From assembly GCA_948567375.1 (NCBI GenBank), contig OX419757.1, positions 40,982,001-41,046,000 on the forward strand: 64,000 nt of DNA. Direction: 5' to 3'. Source of the DNA: Lunularia cruciata (lineage: Eukaryota > Streptophyta > Marchantiopsida > Lunulariales > Lunulariaceae). The notes beneath the pieces are model-generated. The model was not told where the DNA came from. It ran no database searches and saw only the letters and a program-made list of their open reading frames with translations. Both the position numbers and the translations under genes were made by a program. Position 1 is the first letter of the stretch. Each line of letters begins with the position of its first letter. Below, in pieces: positions 43,258 to 56,339 of this stretch.

Positions 43258-45270
43258 GCTATCTAACACTTCACCAATGCAATTCTCTCAATATACAACA
43301 CTTTGGAATTCATAAAGTACCGCTCATACTTTGGAAAATTCCATCAAGAAGAACAAGGATAAAATCCCCAGAGTATGCAAGGGTTAAATTCAGTAGATTC
43401 AGTAGCATCGACTGGTTTAGAGATTTTTATATATGGAATGTCAAAAGTATGTAAGGAATAGGCTCTATGTCTACCAATGAAGTTACAAGGAGATATCATA
43501 TAGTACACCAAGGAGAATCATTCTGTATACCAATCAAGTACATATAAACCTATTATTTAAATATAATTATATTTATTATTATGTAAAGATAATAAGTAAA
43601 AATATCTGAATTTTATCATACTGAATAACTATAGCTAAAAATTTCTATCATTTAAAAAGTCTCATTTTGATATGACACTATTTATATTATACGAGAACTA
43701 TAATCCGCATCTGTTGTAAGATAACAATTATCTTTTTAATCCAATCAAAGATAAACTAAATAAAATAATAATGCTTGTCTTAATACTAGAACTGACTTCT
43801 TTTACCAAGATGATTGACGTTTTAAATTTCCTTTTCTGTACACTTGACACCACTGATGGAAAGATTAATGGAAAAGTTTGTGCAGTTGACATACTAGTGG
43901 TGAGCTCTCGGTTAGGGAAGGAAACGTCAGTTCCATGTTTCCAAATAATGTAGCACCAAGTTTACACAAACAAAACGTTCATGGACTCCAGTTCAGCTCC
44001 CATGTGGATCCATCTTGGTAATTGATGTCTTCCAAGTAGGGAACTATCTGAAGAGCTAGTCCCATTCAGATCTTGACTGCACTGAAGTATGTAATGTACA
44101 AAATGCTCCACTACTTTGGAGTTGAAAATATTACGCATATTGATAGAGTATGGAAGTTTAGGAATGATGGGAGCAAGGGGTGAGGGGGAGAGAAAGAGAG
44201 ACAAGAAAGGATTTTTGAGCGTGCACTAGAGTATAAGTTACAAGTAAATAAATGACTTTTTTGTTTTTCAATTGTGGTTCTATTAGTATTGGAGGCTAAG
44301 GAGAATTGTGTAAGAACTCATGAGTATATTTAGATTTTTAAATCTAGAATGGTTACTTGAGTATGATAGTGATGGTGGGGAATTTTTATTTTTTTTATCT
44401 TTTTGTTTTCATATATTAGTTTTTATGGAAATTTAGTTTAAAAACTATGGAGATATGAAATGATTTACATGGATCATTGGATGCCCATCTAAGGTGGAAT
44501 ACCACATTAAAATTATTTACATTTAAGATTGCACATGCTACGTAGATCTTCTTGTTGATCATTTAAGGGATATTGAGTGGTCATTATCTCAAAAGTGTTG
44601 TATTTTGGGTCTACTTAAAACTAGTTTTCCATGTCAATACTTATTCCATAGGATTCCTTGTGCACTGCATGATGAGGCTAGACAAGGTTTCTATTTACCA
44701 CTTGATCAATTTGCATATGATCCCTTGGATTAGTTAGCATGGTTCTCACATCTCTTACTCATACAATGGTGTCTACACTTATTAAAAGACGGTGTATGGA
44801 GCAAAGAGAAGAGGCTACTAAATAGTATAGATTTTGAGCTAGGTATCAAGTTACTCTATAGGAAGAGTGTTTAGGTTGCACATTTTAGGAGACAATTTCA
44901 ACCACAAGATACTATAGATTCCACTCAATTATAATAATATAGGATCTTGGTTCAAGTTGGAGATTATAGTAGAATAGTAGGAGACCTAACCCCTTTGTTT
45001 TGGTTAGTACTACTAACAAGACTATTTCATGCTTATTAGTTTTAATCCCCTATCAACATATCAAGAGAGGAAGTACCTTTAGAGGACTTGGAGTATGAAC
45101 CTAAGGAACTTTTATGTCTTGATAGATTGCTTTTGCACATGCATTTGCATAATTCCACACTTCTCTTCAAGAAGCTTGTAACAAATGGTCTATGAGCATC
45201 TTAGAGATTGATTCTATGTAGATGATCCTTCTAGTGGTTTCATAAAGTTATTCTAGGTGGTTGTAGCAAT
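43258..45270. other. AT-rich region without recognised gene
   Basis: 43,500-43,800 and 44,220-44,460 are strongly AT-rich. No RNA gene, LTR or long frame with plausible composition was found. The part after 44,520 may be upstream sequence of the decayed reverse transcriptase that follows. Confidence 0.4.
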
Positions 45271-45961
45271 AACAAGGAAAATATTCCTACTTCAATTAGT
45301 CAAGTGCTAGGTGTTAGTCAACTTCTCTTGATAGAGAAGGGTATATGGTGCATTAGACCTATTGCTATTGGAGAGGTCTTCTTGGATCTTGTTAACCATA
45401 CCATTTTCCTTTAGCACAACTCTCTTTTCTTAGAAACACTTTAGACCACAACAATTTGGAGTTGATATATTGAGAGCTTGTTTCTTGAAGCATTAGAGCA
45501 CTCCTACATATTTGTGTAAATTGAGTTGTCTTGTAGATTATGTTGTGAACATCTTCAATACCATCAAATATGCATGCATATGTAGAGAGGTTAAAGAGGC
45601 AGGTGGATCCTTTGCAATTCTTATTCTTTTGATGTAGTACTTTGGTTCTTCTTCTCTTCTTACTACCACACTACTTCTTATAAGAGAGAAACATAGTCAA
45701 CTTTTGGTACATGAGGTGAGATCCTTTAGGGAGATCTTTATTTGCCATTGCTCACTTTTTCTTGTCTTTTTTACTACATTGGCTATGCCAAGTTGTATCT
45801 TTCTTTCCTTGGTAGATGGTACACACATTATGAGAGGTGGATCTATAAGCACCAGTTTTGCATCAAAATGGGATTGCACACACATTCAGAGCTATGTATT
45901 TAAGTCTCCTTGGGACCCTCATATGATAGAGATGCGTATTCATTCTACTCTGGTTGAGGTA
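45271..45961 (+). pseudogene. Decayed reverse-transcriptase-like fragment
   Basis: In shifting frames the plus strand shows IEKGIWCIRPIAIGEVF near 45,330, PQQFGVDILRA near 45,445 and VVNIFNTI near 45,543. Together they match the order of the plant RT blocks G-x-RPIA-x-GEV-x-RR, P-x-QxGVGxxxG-A-E and LDxxNAFN seen in non-LTR-like plant reverse transcriptases. The YADD block is not visible, and stops are frequent. I regard it as an old relic; the family is uncertain. Confidence 0.45.
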
Positions 45962-47330
45962 TGACTTTGGGTATTTGTTGAGGAATGATGAAATGCAATA
46001 TTGTATATGATCGGCTGCCAATTTGTCAATTTTTGCTCTACAGATTGAAATTGATCTCAAGTAAGCTAGTCTTTTTTATGAGGTCATATGTATGAAGTTG
46101 CCTTATGATAGAGGATCTACTGCTCATACAATGCACTATAGTTTTAGTGACATTTTGCAAGGGAGCCTCTGGAGGCAATTTTGGTTTGAGACCAAAAGTC
46201 CAAGCCAAATTACATCCTACAATCTCCCACTACATAGCTCACAACCCAATTGTTCTATGTTGCAAAGCATTGAATGGGAATACCAACTCCATGTAGCTCC
46301 GTGTTGGAAAGTTGAGAGTTTTCATAATCCACCGTCTTTGCTATACCCACATTTTCCAAGTCATAGTTTACTTTCTGAAGGACGCTCAACCAGTAAACAT
46401 AAGTGGGGTAGGACAAGGAGGACCCATAGTCATTCATTGACTTTGTATTTTTTGCCAAGGTCTAAAAGGGAGTGAGTGTTTGAATTGGCTTGATATCAGG
46501 AGAGTTAAACCTAAACCTAGTTATTGTAGTTAGGATTTTGAGTTTCAAGTAGAGAAGCTTGTGTAGGCACCAAAGGAAAGGGTTCTATGGTAACCATGTG
46601 CTCCTAGGACTTAGAATTTGGTTCATCCATACTACATCCCTTAGCTAAATCTCAACCAAGAACCAAAAATTTGCATTTGAGTATTAAGGAGAGTGTAGCA
46701 TTCACACTACCCAAGTAGGAGAAAGAAGAAGGGAGTTGAGCGCATAAGGTGGGAGGGTCTGTGTGATAATTGATTCTTAGATTCAATTCAAGGAGGAGAA
46801 ACTAGTTGCTGGCCAGCTAGACAGGTGGAGGGTAGGACAACCTCACATTGGTGATTGTTAGAAAGCAAGCTTGGGGCTTTAGGCCATTTGGAAAGTCACT
46901 CCATCTTAGTAAGGGCAAAGATATTTTGATCAGAGCAACAAAACTCAAAATCCATTGGGAGTACGTAAGGTGACCATAGTTGATGCTTCACCAACCTCTT
47001 GCCTCAAAAATCCCCATTCAGCAGTCCTAGGGTTGTGGGTAGTTAGCATTGTTGTTTTCTTCTTCTTTTGTTTGTATCTCCTAGTCCAGTAATCTTGTGT
47101 TTTAGTTGTATGATGTTGTTGTAGCAACAACCTTTGAGAAGAGAGTTTTGGGAGAAGTTCTAGTGACAATTGGACACAAACTAGAAGGAATCTGGATAGT
47201 GCACTTTGTAGGACTTAACTTGACCCATTTGGAAGAGTATACTTGTATTTTGGTTATAGTGCAAGTGTGTTGGTCAGCCAAAAAATTTACGCATAGATCC
47301 CTTTGAGCATGATAGAGGTTAAACAAAGTA
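45962..47330. other. Region without recognised gene
   Basis: Several short open frames overlap on both strands without domain signatures or codon pattern. Nothing could be assigned. Confidence 0.4.
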
Positions 47331-47468
47331 ACTCTTGTTTAGTCAGACACGTAAAGAAGGATCCTTGCTTTAAGGGACATATTTTCCCTTTAGGAAGGGA
47401 CTCTTGTTTAGTCAGACACGTAAAGAAGAAACCTTGCTTTAAGGGACATATTTTCCCTGGTAAGGAAG
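47331..47468. repeat. Tandem duplication, 69-bp unit, two copies
   Basis: Units 47,331-47,399 and 47,400-47,468 differ at only a few positions. Each contains CTTGTTTAGTCAGACACGTA and a small inverted repeat AGGGACATATTTTCCCT. The array ends directly at the solo LTR that starts at 47,470. Confidence 0.88.
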
Positions 47469-47469
47469 T

Positions 47470-48223
47470 TGTAATACCAATAGCTAGATAGATGATCTAG
47501 AGATAAAATTTGGTTTGGTAACATCTGGAAGGATGTTATACAAGATGGACTAAGTAGATCAGATAGAGTTATCACCAAACGAGTACTTTTACTAATAGGC
47601 CAAAAATTGAAACATGCTTGGAAACTTTAGAATCAATAGCTAGGCATATAATCTAGAGGTGAACCTTGGAGTGGTGACATCTGGAAGCATGTTACATATG
47701 ATGGAGAACATAGATCAGATAGAAGTATCACCAAAAGAACACTTCTACTAATAGGGTAGAGACCAAAATAGGCCTGAACTTTGGAGGCAATTTTGGAGGT
47801 CTAAATGGATGAATTAGGCAGTGAAAATGTTGAAACCTCCCCTAACAAAGTGAAGTTTGGCCTTTCCTTCCTCCTGGTTTGTCTCACTGAGAGCTTTCCA
47901 ATGGTACCTCACCCACGTGATTTTGAGATTCCTACAAGAAGATTTCCTAAAAGATTCCCTTTGGTCAATGCTTGTTTGACCAACCAGATGGGACCAGGAC
48001 CAACATGTCAACCCATCGAAGCAAGTAATCTAAGGTTGGAGCTTGCTGATAGGTCACCTATTCATGTACCTAATCCTATGGTGGAGCTTCCTTAGAGGAG
48101 ATCCTCTTTGGTTATATAATACAAAGAAGGTGCTCCTTTGGGGCATCGGAGGATTGAGTGTGAAATCTGTGCTTTCTCTCTTGTATTTCTCTTGAAGAGT
48201 TCTCTTGTCCTTGGAGTATTACA
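47470..48223 (+). repeat. Solo LTR of family C
   Basis: About 754 bp from TGTAATACCAATAG to GGAGTATTACA, matching the C-element LTRs. The flanks GAAGT and AAAAA do not match, so no target duplication is left; it may be old or the product of recombination between different copies. Confidence 0.88.
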
Positions 48224-49096
48224 AAAAATGGTGCAGATCGCAATTGAACCGGGCTATACAATGTGTGAGGAGTCCATTTGCTGCAACAAGGCATAGGTCC
48301 CTCACATCTTTAGGACACCAATTTGATCAGACTTCAAAATTGAAATGGTCAAGAGAATGACCTTGGGATGCATTCTTATTCTACTTTGAGACCTTTTTTT
48401 GGAGTAGTTGAGAATGCTTCCAAACACCTAACCTCCAAAAAAATCCCTACTTCCCTAAATTAACCTATGTAAGGAATCCTTGGTCAATAGGAAATCATAT
48501 GTGTATTTTACCTCCGTTTGGAAGCTTCTAAGCAAATTTCCCACTAATCTAGGACCTTTTCCTTATTAAAACTAACAATATATCCTAAGATCAAGTCAAA
48601 GCTACCTAACTTCTACTACCAAAGTTTGGCTAATTTAGTCAAGCCAATAGGATTTAAACCTTCTATATACTAAGTTAGTTTGACCATGCAAAGTCCAAGA
48701 CAAAAGTAACAATCCAAAATAATCCAATATAAAATTCCATAAAGGATCTTGCTCTAAGGAACTTTTTCCTATAAAGAGCTTCCACTCTAAAGAATCCAAC
48801 CTAAGTCACTCCGGTTCACATGGAGTATCTAAAAATAAAATAATAGACATCTACCTTTATTTTGCCATAATAACTTTTTTAGAGATATATTTAACTTATC
48901 CACTACTAAAATTAGCTAGCTATAGCTATCTAAAAACCACCAAAATACTCCTAACAACAAATGTATACCCTAGGGTGGTATAAAACAAAGAAATGAGATG
49001 TTGGAGAGTAAGAAATATGGTAGTAAGGGATTAGAAAAAGGAGTGAATGTAGAGTGTTTATAGTGACAAGGAAAGCATCATTGACATGAGATGTGC
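48224..49096. other. AT-rich region without recognised gene
   Basis: No coding frame, RNA gene or repeat was recognised between the solo C LTR and the 5' LTR of element B. Confidence 0.45.
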
Positions 49097-49787
49097 TGTA
49101 ACACCCATTTGTGCATGTGTGTGGTATTGTGATATTTAGCTTGGTATTACAAGTACTTGAGAGATATTATTTATATAGAGATAAAGGATGATTCTACATT
49201 AGTCATGATTAGCTAAATTTAGTCATAGCTAAGAGAAAGGGAACCTTACTTTAGAGGAAGTGGAAAATATGAGCACCACTATTTTGGATTATAGTGTGTT
49301 GACTTGGTAATATTCCTAGGTGTTTGGCTTTGAGAAAAGAGTTGCAAACTCTTGGGCATGCAAGCCTTTTTTTTTGGATTCTTCTATAGTCCAAGGATAG
49401 CCCATGTGAAGGAATCCTTGACTTAGTGGTTGTGTCAAGATAAGATGAAATGCTTAGTGGAATATGCCCTTGTGGATGGATATTCCTTTCTACTTTTTGA
49501 CTTGACTTGACTTTTAGTCTAGTAACTTGAGTTACTCTAGTAATTGGTAACTTTGGTGCATAATTATGTCACAAGTATATAAACAAGGGGTGATGAGGTA
49601 CTCATCATCCTTTCATTTGCAATTGTCTCTCTCTCATTGAGTTCTCTAGTGAGCAATGCCTTGAGTCTTGGAGTGTTAGTGTTAGAGGAGTATGATGGAG
49701 TTGGGGTTCCTTGCCTTCTTAGTCCATGGTACGCTACCATAATAGCCATCAGAGGTTCATCTTGAGTGAGAGACAAGACGGCTCACA
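49097..49787 (+). repeat. 5' LTR of element B
   Basis: Starts TGTAACACCC and ends GGCTCACA. A TATA-like ACAAGTATATAAAC lies near 49,571-49,584. Confidence 0.94.
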
Positions 49788-50668
49788 TTTTGTGTTCCGT
49801 TGCTGGGACCTCTCTAGAAGGCAAGATAATGTTTTGCATTCAATTTTACATTAGGTAGAAGGAGGCTATGAGAGCTCACTTGGAGAGAACATTAGGAGAG
49901 GAGAGGACTGAACTTATGTTAGAGAACCAACATCCATTTTTGTACCTTGTAGTTCATTTTGATGTCTTTGAGTTGATTTTGTACATCTTGTACACATGAG
50001 AGGATTTGGAGAGATTGTGTGAGATGGATTGCAGATTTTGGAGTAAGGTGATTTTTGGCAAAATCTAAAGTTTGGGATCTTGACTTGAAATTTCTACACA
50101 TGATATCTTGGGTTATCCTTTAGTTAGCATACTTGAAATTATTGTGAGAGCTGCTATGCGCAACTGGGCTAGAATTTTTGAAAGTTGATAGGGTAAACTG
50201 CTCCCGCAACTGCATTCTCTTTGGAAAATTATACAGAGTCTACCATTTATTCAATTTTCAGTGGATTGTGGTGAAAATTTTCAAGACATTTCAGTGCATT
50301 CTATCCTACCTGTTGACACAAAAATTATACATAGATCATTCTTGAGCATAGAGTAATAAGTTTTTAAAGTGAGGGGGTGGTTTTCAGACCAAATCTGAAA
50401 TATGTGTGCTGAATAGAAAGGTGCCTAGGCCAAGTGGCTAAATGAAAAGATCTGAAATTTTGCAGGGAGGGATTTCCTAAAGTGGTGATCAAGTGTCAAA
50501 AATTTCAGAGGACTGTGAGATATCAGCTGTGAGATTTGATTGACATTGTGAAGAAGGGTCAATTGTGCAGAGTTTAGATTTCATGCATGAGGAGTGTGAG
50601 TGCAAGAAAATGCATGTTTGAGTGTTTAGACTCATCTTGGGAACATGGAGGGTCATAAATAGTGGAAA
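49788..50668 (+). other. Primer-binding region and leader of element B
   Basis: GTGTTCCGTTGCTGGGACC directly follows the LTR, the counterpart of the site in element A. The rest is non-coding and similar to 5,704-6,595. Confidence 0.6.
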
Positions 50669-51097
50669 TTGAGGCTATGCAAGGTTCCCCAAGGGATTGA
50701 GGTGATTTTAGGGGTGGATTTGAGGAGAAGAGAGTTTACAATAGAATTTGAAGAGAGTGTTGAGAGGATCCAAAAACCTACACCACTTGGAGGAAAGAGT
50801 GAGTCTAAGTGCTTTCTATGCGAAGAGAAGGAACACAAAGCAAGTTCATGTCCATTGACCTTTGAGAGCAAGAGATTGAGTGAAAGGAGAGGATTACTTG
50901 ATTTGGGTTTGCATGTTGGACCTTCTTCACCAAGATTGGGAGGGAGAAGATCTAAGACCAAGGAGTTGTGTGAGGTTTGTGGAGTTGAAGGACTTCCAAA
51001 AGGACATGAGTGTAGTGGAGTAAAAGCACTTTTGGAGACTTTGGTGAAGGATCTTGGAGAGAGTCTTAGTACAGCTACAAAAATACTACCACTTTGA
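50669..51097 (+). CDS. Extra zinc-knuckle ORF upstream of gag in element B
   Basis: 142 codons, open throughout, homologous to 6,596-7,012. The CCHC knuckle reads C-FL-C-EEKE-H-KASS-C, and the second cluster LCEVCGVEGLPKGHEC is conserved. Most differences from the A copy are conservative replacements (R/K, I/V, N/K). The first codons upstream of GVDLRRREF differ from A, so the true start is uncertain. It may encode a nucleic-acid-binding accessory protein; no function is established. Confidence 0.6.
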   Translation: MRLCKVPQGIEVILGVDLRRREFTIEFEESVERIQKPTPLGGKSESKCFLCEEKEHKASSCPLTFESKRLSERRGLLDLGLHVGPSSPRLGGRRSKTKELCEVCGVEGLPKGHECSGVKALLETLVKDLGESLSTATKILPL

Positions 51098-51349
51098 TCA
51101 GCTAGTTCTCAAGATGAATGATGGAGATAATCTTTCAGCTTATGGATAAACTATCCATGAGAGTTTGATTAATATGCACTATAGGATTTGATGTTGCTAT
51201 AGAAATCTTGGAGTAACCTGAACCTTTTGTGTTCCCTAGGGTGGATTATTCTCAAATGGTGTTAGTCATGTACATACTCTATTAGTTATAGAGTGAGTGA
51301 AATAAAGGAGAAAAAAGTTGAGAGAAAAGAAAGATAGTGAGAGGTTAAG

Positions 51350-53147
51350 ATGAGGAAACTTCCGGTTTTCTTTGGCAAGGATGGAGAAGATATGGAGGCC
51401 TTTGTAAGAGACTTCAAGAGAGCTTGCATAGGAACAAATGAGAGGAGGAAGAATGGAATGGGCCTCATTATTACCAGATTTCTTTGAGGATGTAACACTT
51501 ACATGGTATGAGTCAAAATCCCAAAAGAGAGATAGGAGAGATGGAGAAGAAGAGTCTTTGAAGAGTTTGACTTTAGCACTCATTAAGAACTTTCTTCTAG
51601 ATGAGAGTTATGGGAGATTGATGAGTGAGTTTATCTTTCTCAAACAAGGAGATGGAGAGGAAGTGAGAGTATATGTGGAAAGAGTGGAAAATTTAGAGTC
51701 CAGATTTTGCATAGTGAGCATGGAAGGATTGAGACCACAAATAAGAAGCAAGGTGAGATATGAGAAACCTTTTTCCAAGGTTGAAGCTATCAAGATTGCA
51801 ATTTGTATGGAGGAGAGTTTGGAAATGAATGAGAGTGATTTGGTGGTGAAGGAGGTTGTGCATCCTCCTCAAGGTTACAAATATGGTGGAATTTTTGATA
51901 CTTTGGTGGCAAGGGTTACACCACAAGTAGTAGTTGGTGTAGTTCTTGCACCTCCTCCAAAGGATCCTCTTCAAACCATCACAAAACAACTTGCAGATCT
52001 CAAGATCAATGTGGTGCAACTATGGGAGAAGAGAGAGGTGGATCAGAATGTGAGGAGAGGGCCTAGGAGTTATGAAAACTATCCATATAGAGGAGGCCAA
52101 CCAGCCAACAATTTTAATGATAGAAATTGTTTTGGTTGTGAAGGAAGAGGTCATATCCAAAGGAATTACCCAATTTCCACTTACCATGGAGGAAGGAGTT
52201 ATGAGGGAGCCAATAGAGGGAAAGAGGGAGGTAGTGAAACCCAAGTAGCTCCTAATCCAAACAAAGGTAAAGGGATAGCATCTATAGAGTGGTTAAAAGA
52301 AAGTACAAGAAGGGAGAGTGCATTTAACTCCAAGGGTCTTAATTTGGAGCTTTTTGCACAAGAGAAGAAGAGAGCTCGTTTTGCAGAGGATGTTCAGTCT
52401 TCTCAAGGATTTACTCCAAGCAAGGATACTCCTATGTCTACTAGGAGCACTTGCACATCAACACTATCAACAACAAAGACTCCAAGGAAGAAGTTAGGGA
52501 TGGAGGATTTCTTGATTTCAAAGCAACAATGGAACAACAATATGTTGGAGGATGTTGGTAGTCACAAGGCTAACATCACAGTGGGCCAATTGATTGCTTT
52601 GAACCCTACCTTGAGAAATGAGCTTAGAGGTGGTTTGAGTTCTACAAGGAGCAAGAGGAAGAAGAAGGCAAAAGCTCCAGTATCAATGGGGGTGGTAGAT
52701 GCCAAGCCAGCACCATGGGAGGCTTGTCAATATACCTCCAAGATTGATGTGAGAGTGAATGGTCACAACATCAAGGATGCACTTGTTGATAGAGGATCAG
52801 CAGTGAATGCTATGTCAGAAAGGTTGATGAAGAAGTTAAGTATGATATTGTCAAGACCTTTAACATTTGTGGTGAGCATGGCAAACAAGCAGCAAGTTAG
52901 ACCAGTAGAGTTGATGGATAAGGTGGTAGTTTCAGTTATGGGAGTTCAAAATCTCATGACTTTCCAAGTCTTGAAGGATTCAAGCTATGACTTACTTCTT
53001 TGGAGGCCATGGTTGAGAGTAGCACACACAGCTGATCGATGGCACAAAGGGTACTTGAGGATTGGGCCATCAAACCATAGAGTCATAGTTCTTGTGGCTA
53101 ACACCACCAACACTTCATATTCAGATACACCATCTTTTGATTATTAG
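51350..53147 (+). pseudogene. Gag and aspartic protease of element B
   Basis: ATG 51,350 opens RKLPVFFGKDGEDMEAF; a frame change near 51,450 leads into a 569-codon frame running to TAG 53,145-53,147. It contains LTWYESKSQ, the knuckle C-FG-C-EGRG-H-IQRN-Y near 52,125 (the last Cys lost), and a basic stretch RSKRKKKAK. The protease site, LVDRGSAVNAMS near 52,785, has D-G-G-S changed to D-R-G-S, and SYDLLLWRPWL near 52,990 is the second protease block. Gag and protease are thus in one frame, followed in frame by the TAG shared with element A. Confidence 0.88.
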
Positions 53148-54660
53148 GAATCAGATTCTGAAGAAGGAGCTTCAGGTGTGGACACAAGCACAAGCATGGA
53201 AGAGGAGATTTCCACGGAGGAGGATGAATTTGAAGCAGATTCAAATGTGTATCCCTTGTGTGCTATGGATTTTGCACCTAAGCCAGAGGTTTTGAAGGAC
53301 CCAGATAAATCACCATTGACACTTGAGGAGGTAGAGAGAAGGTTATCTACCCTCAAGTATGGCCCAAATGTTACCAAGGAGGAGAAAGTGAGATTTGAGG
53401 AGATTTTCTGCAATTTCATCCATGTTTTTGCTTTCAATTACAAGGATTTAAAGGAAGTCACCTTGGAGGAGCACAAGATAGAGGTGGAGTCACATGCAAG
53501 ACCAATCCGCCAAAAGCAATGTTGCATTAGCCCACCAATATCTTTGGTTGTGAAGGAGGAGATTGATAAGCTCAAGGAGGCCAGATTCATCTTTGAGGTG
53601 TAGAATTTAGAATGGATGTCTGCAATTGTCGTTGTGAAGAAAAAGAATGGCAAGCTTTGGTATGTGTGGATTACAAGAAGCTCAATGTTGTTACCAAGAA
53701 AGATTACTACCCATTGCCATTCATTGATGAAATCTTGGAAGAGGTTCCATGTCATGAGAGGTACAATTTTGGAGATGGTTATAGTGGATATAACCAAATC
53801 AAGATTGCACCAAAGCATCAAAAACTCACCACATTCAACACACCTTGGGGAACTTACGCTTTCAAGGTCACGCCTTTTGGGCTTTGCAATGCTCCAGCCA
53901 CATTCCAAAGGTTCATGAACAAGGTATTTGAACTTTTCATTGGGAAATTTGTGAGACTTCATTGATGACTTTTGTGTCTATGGGATCAAGGAAGAGCACT
54001 TTGAGCACCTAATCAAGGTCCCAAGAAGGTGAGAAAAATCTTAGACCTTCCATTCCTTTCAAGCTTGAAAAACTTATGCCAATTCTTGGGGATGGTTGGA
54101 TACTATAGGAGGTTCATCTTCTCATTTTACAACAAGGCTTATGCATTGACCATCTACATGAAGAAGGGTGTAGATAACATGGTGATTTTGGAGGACAAGG
54201 AGGCTCTCAAAGCTTTTGAGGAGCTCAAGCAATCCCTTGTTGTAGCTCCAATTCTTGCTAAACTGATTAGCCTTTCATCCTCTACACTGATGCTTCTAAT
54301 GTAGCTATAGGATGCACTCTTAATCAATTAGACCAAGATGGGCATGATCATCCAATAGCTTATGCTAGTAGGCAGATGGTTGCAGCAGAAAAGAACTTCT
54401 CTGTCATGGAGAGAGAAAGGATGGCAATGATCTTTGGTCTCAAGAAGTTTAGACACTACTTGATTGGAGGGAAAGCCACCATTGTCACGGATCACAAGGC
54501 TTTGAAGTACATATTCAACAAGCCTAATGTTGAAGGGAGACTAGCAAGGTGGATGATACTCATGTTTGAGTATGACTACACCATTGAGGATAGGCCATGA
54601 AAGAAACATGCAAATGCTGATTTGTTATCTAGAGCCTATGATCATGATGGAGATGAGGTA
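53148..54660 (+). pseudogene. Reverse transcriptase and RNase H of element B
   Basis: The frame reopens after the TAG with ESDSEEGASG. RT blocks are ARPIRQKQCCIS near 53,500, VVKKKNGK, YSGYNQIKIAP near 53,785, TPFGLCNAPATFQRFM near 53,880, and F-I-D-D-F-CVYG near 53,960 after a frame shift. A deletion of about 80 bp relative to A follows HLIKV near 54,015. RNase H shows LYTDASN-like wording near 54,280, ERERMAMIFGLKKF and TDHKALKYIF near 54,490, then NADLLSRAY. Not functional. Confidence 0.88.
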
Positions 54661-55904
54661 GTGGATGATTCCTTCCTGGATGAGGAGCTCATGACAATCT
54701 CAGTCACTCAAGAGGTTCCAATGGAGTACAAGGAGATTGTGGATTTTTTGACAAGAGATAACTATCCAAAAGAGATGCATGCTAGGGAGAGGAAGACCCT
54801 TGCAGCAAGATCTAGACCTTACACAATGGTAGAGGGTATTCTTTTTCACCAAAGAACAGATGGTCTTCTTCTAAGAGCAGTGGGTATGGAAGAGTTTGTC
54901 CTACTCATAAAGGAGTTTCATAAATGTTTAGGATGTGGAGGACACTTTGCAGGAAAGGTGACTACTTTCAAGATTCTAGATGTAGGTTACCATTGAAGAG
55001 GGATTTTCAAGGATTGTCTTGATTATTGCAAAACTTGTCATGTTTGTCAAGCTTTTGCTAGAAAGTCTATATCCACTCCACCACTTAGATCAATTCCATT
55101 ACTAGGACCTTTTGAGAAGTGGGGAATTGATTTTGTAGGTCTTCTCAATAGAACCCCAAGAAACAATCGGTACATTGTGGTAGTTGCTGATTACCTTACC
55201 AAGTGGATTGAGGCTAGACCATTGAAGGATAAGAATGAAGATGAAGTTGGTAGATTTCTTTATGAACGCATTATGACTAGGTTTGGATACCCTTTGGAGT
55301 TGGTTTCTGATAGAGGACAAGAGTTTACATGAAGCATTACTACAGCCATGCTACAACATTTCTCTATCACAGATAGAGTAACTACATCCTATAAGCCAAA
55401 TTCCAGTGGCTTGGCTGAGAGAACCAATCAGACTTTGTGCATGATGTTGGCCAAAGATGCAGAAATGGAGGGGGCTAAACATCATTGGAGCAAGAGGATT
55501 CATACAGTTTTGTGAGAGTATAGGACAATCATGAAGACTTCCACCAGATATTCTCCATTTCAATTGGTATATGGTATTGAGTCTACCCTACCTATTCACT
55601 TTGATCTTCCTACTTTCCAAAGCATTCATAAGAGATTGAAGAAAGCACAAGGAGATGATGCAAAGAAGTCAAGGAAGGAACAACTCATGGAGTTGGAAGA
55701 GGCAAGAGAAGTTACTATGGTTCGAGTGGAGTAGGCAAAAGGAAACAAAGGAAAGCTATGCAAGAGGCAATGCAAGAAGAGGGTGGAATCTTTCAAAGAA
55801 GGTGATTGGATAATGTTGTTTGATTCTGTTTGTTTCAAGAGAGTGCAAAAGAAGTTTTTGCATAAGTACTTTGGACCTTTCATAGTGGAGAAGGTGTGGG
55901 GCAA
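54661..55904 (+). pseudogene. Integrase of element B, cut by element G
   Basis: The zinc head (EFHKCLGCGGHF..CKTCHVC) is at 54,915-55,050 with one stop. The core has GIDFVGLL near 55,125, LVSDRGQEF near 55,305 (second Asp retained, unlike A), a TGA near 55,330, and SSGLAERTNQ near 55,405. The GPF module (HKYFGPFIVEKVWG) ends at the insertion site 55,904. The last codons resume at 61,550-61,633 behind element G. Gene order and sequence match element A. Confidence 0.88.
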
Positions 55905-56326
55905 TGTAACAATATGGAGTTTAGCGATGAAGTTAGTCGGACTTACAAAGTAGAGAATAAGACAAAATAGCCTAAAATATTCTAAAAGCATCTAAGAAGC
56001 TTCTTGGGAAGCTTCCCAACTAGTTAACTTGCGCTCTAAGCAGGTAGCTTCTAGAAGAAAGCTTTTAGAAGCTTCTAACTAGCTTAGCTAGCACGCCAGT
56101 AGACGGCTTCTAGAAGGAAGCTTCTTGAGAAGCTTCCTAGTTAACTTGGCTTGCACTCCAAGAAAGCGGCTCAAGGAAGCTTCTTGAGAAGCTTCAAGGG
56201 TCTTGTATGCTACCTATAAATACCAAAGCCAAAGCTCATGCTAGGCATTCAGAGTTTTCCCTCATTCAAGTGTCCCAATGTGAGGTTCCATTCTCCTATT
56301 TCTCTCCTCGGTTTTGGTCTTTTACA
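55905..56326 (+). repeat. 5' LTR of element G
   Basis: Starts TGTAACAATATGG and ends TCTTTTACA. It carries a dense set of AGAAGCTTCT-type palindromes (about 55,994-56,195) and a TATA box TATAAATA at 56,215-56,222. Confidence 0.95.
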
Positions 56327-56327
56327 T

Positions 56328-56339
56328 TGGTATCAGAGC
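56328..56339 (+). promoter_or_regulatory. Primer-binding site of element G
   Basis: TGGTATCAGAGC, one base after the 5' LTR, is the usual complement of plant initiator methionine tRNA. Confidence 0.95.
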
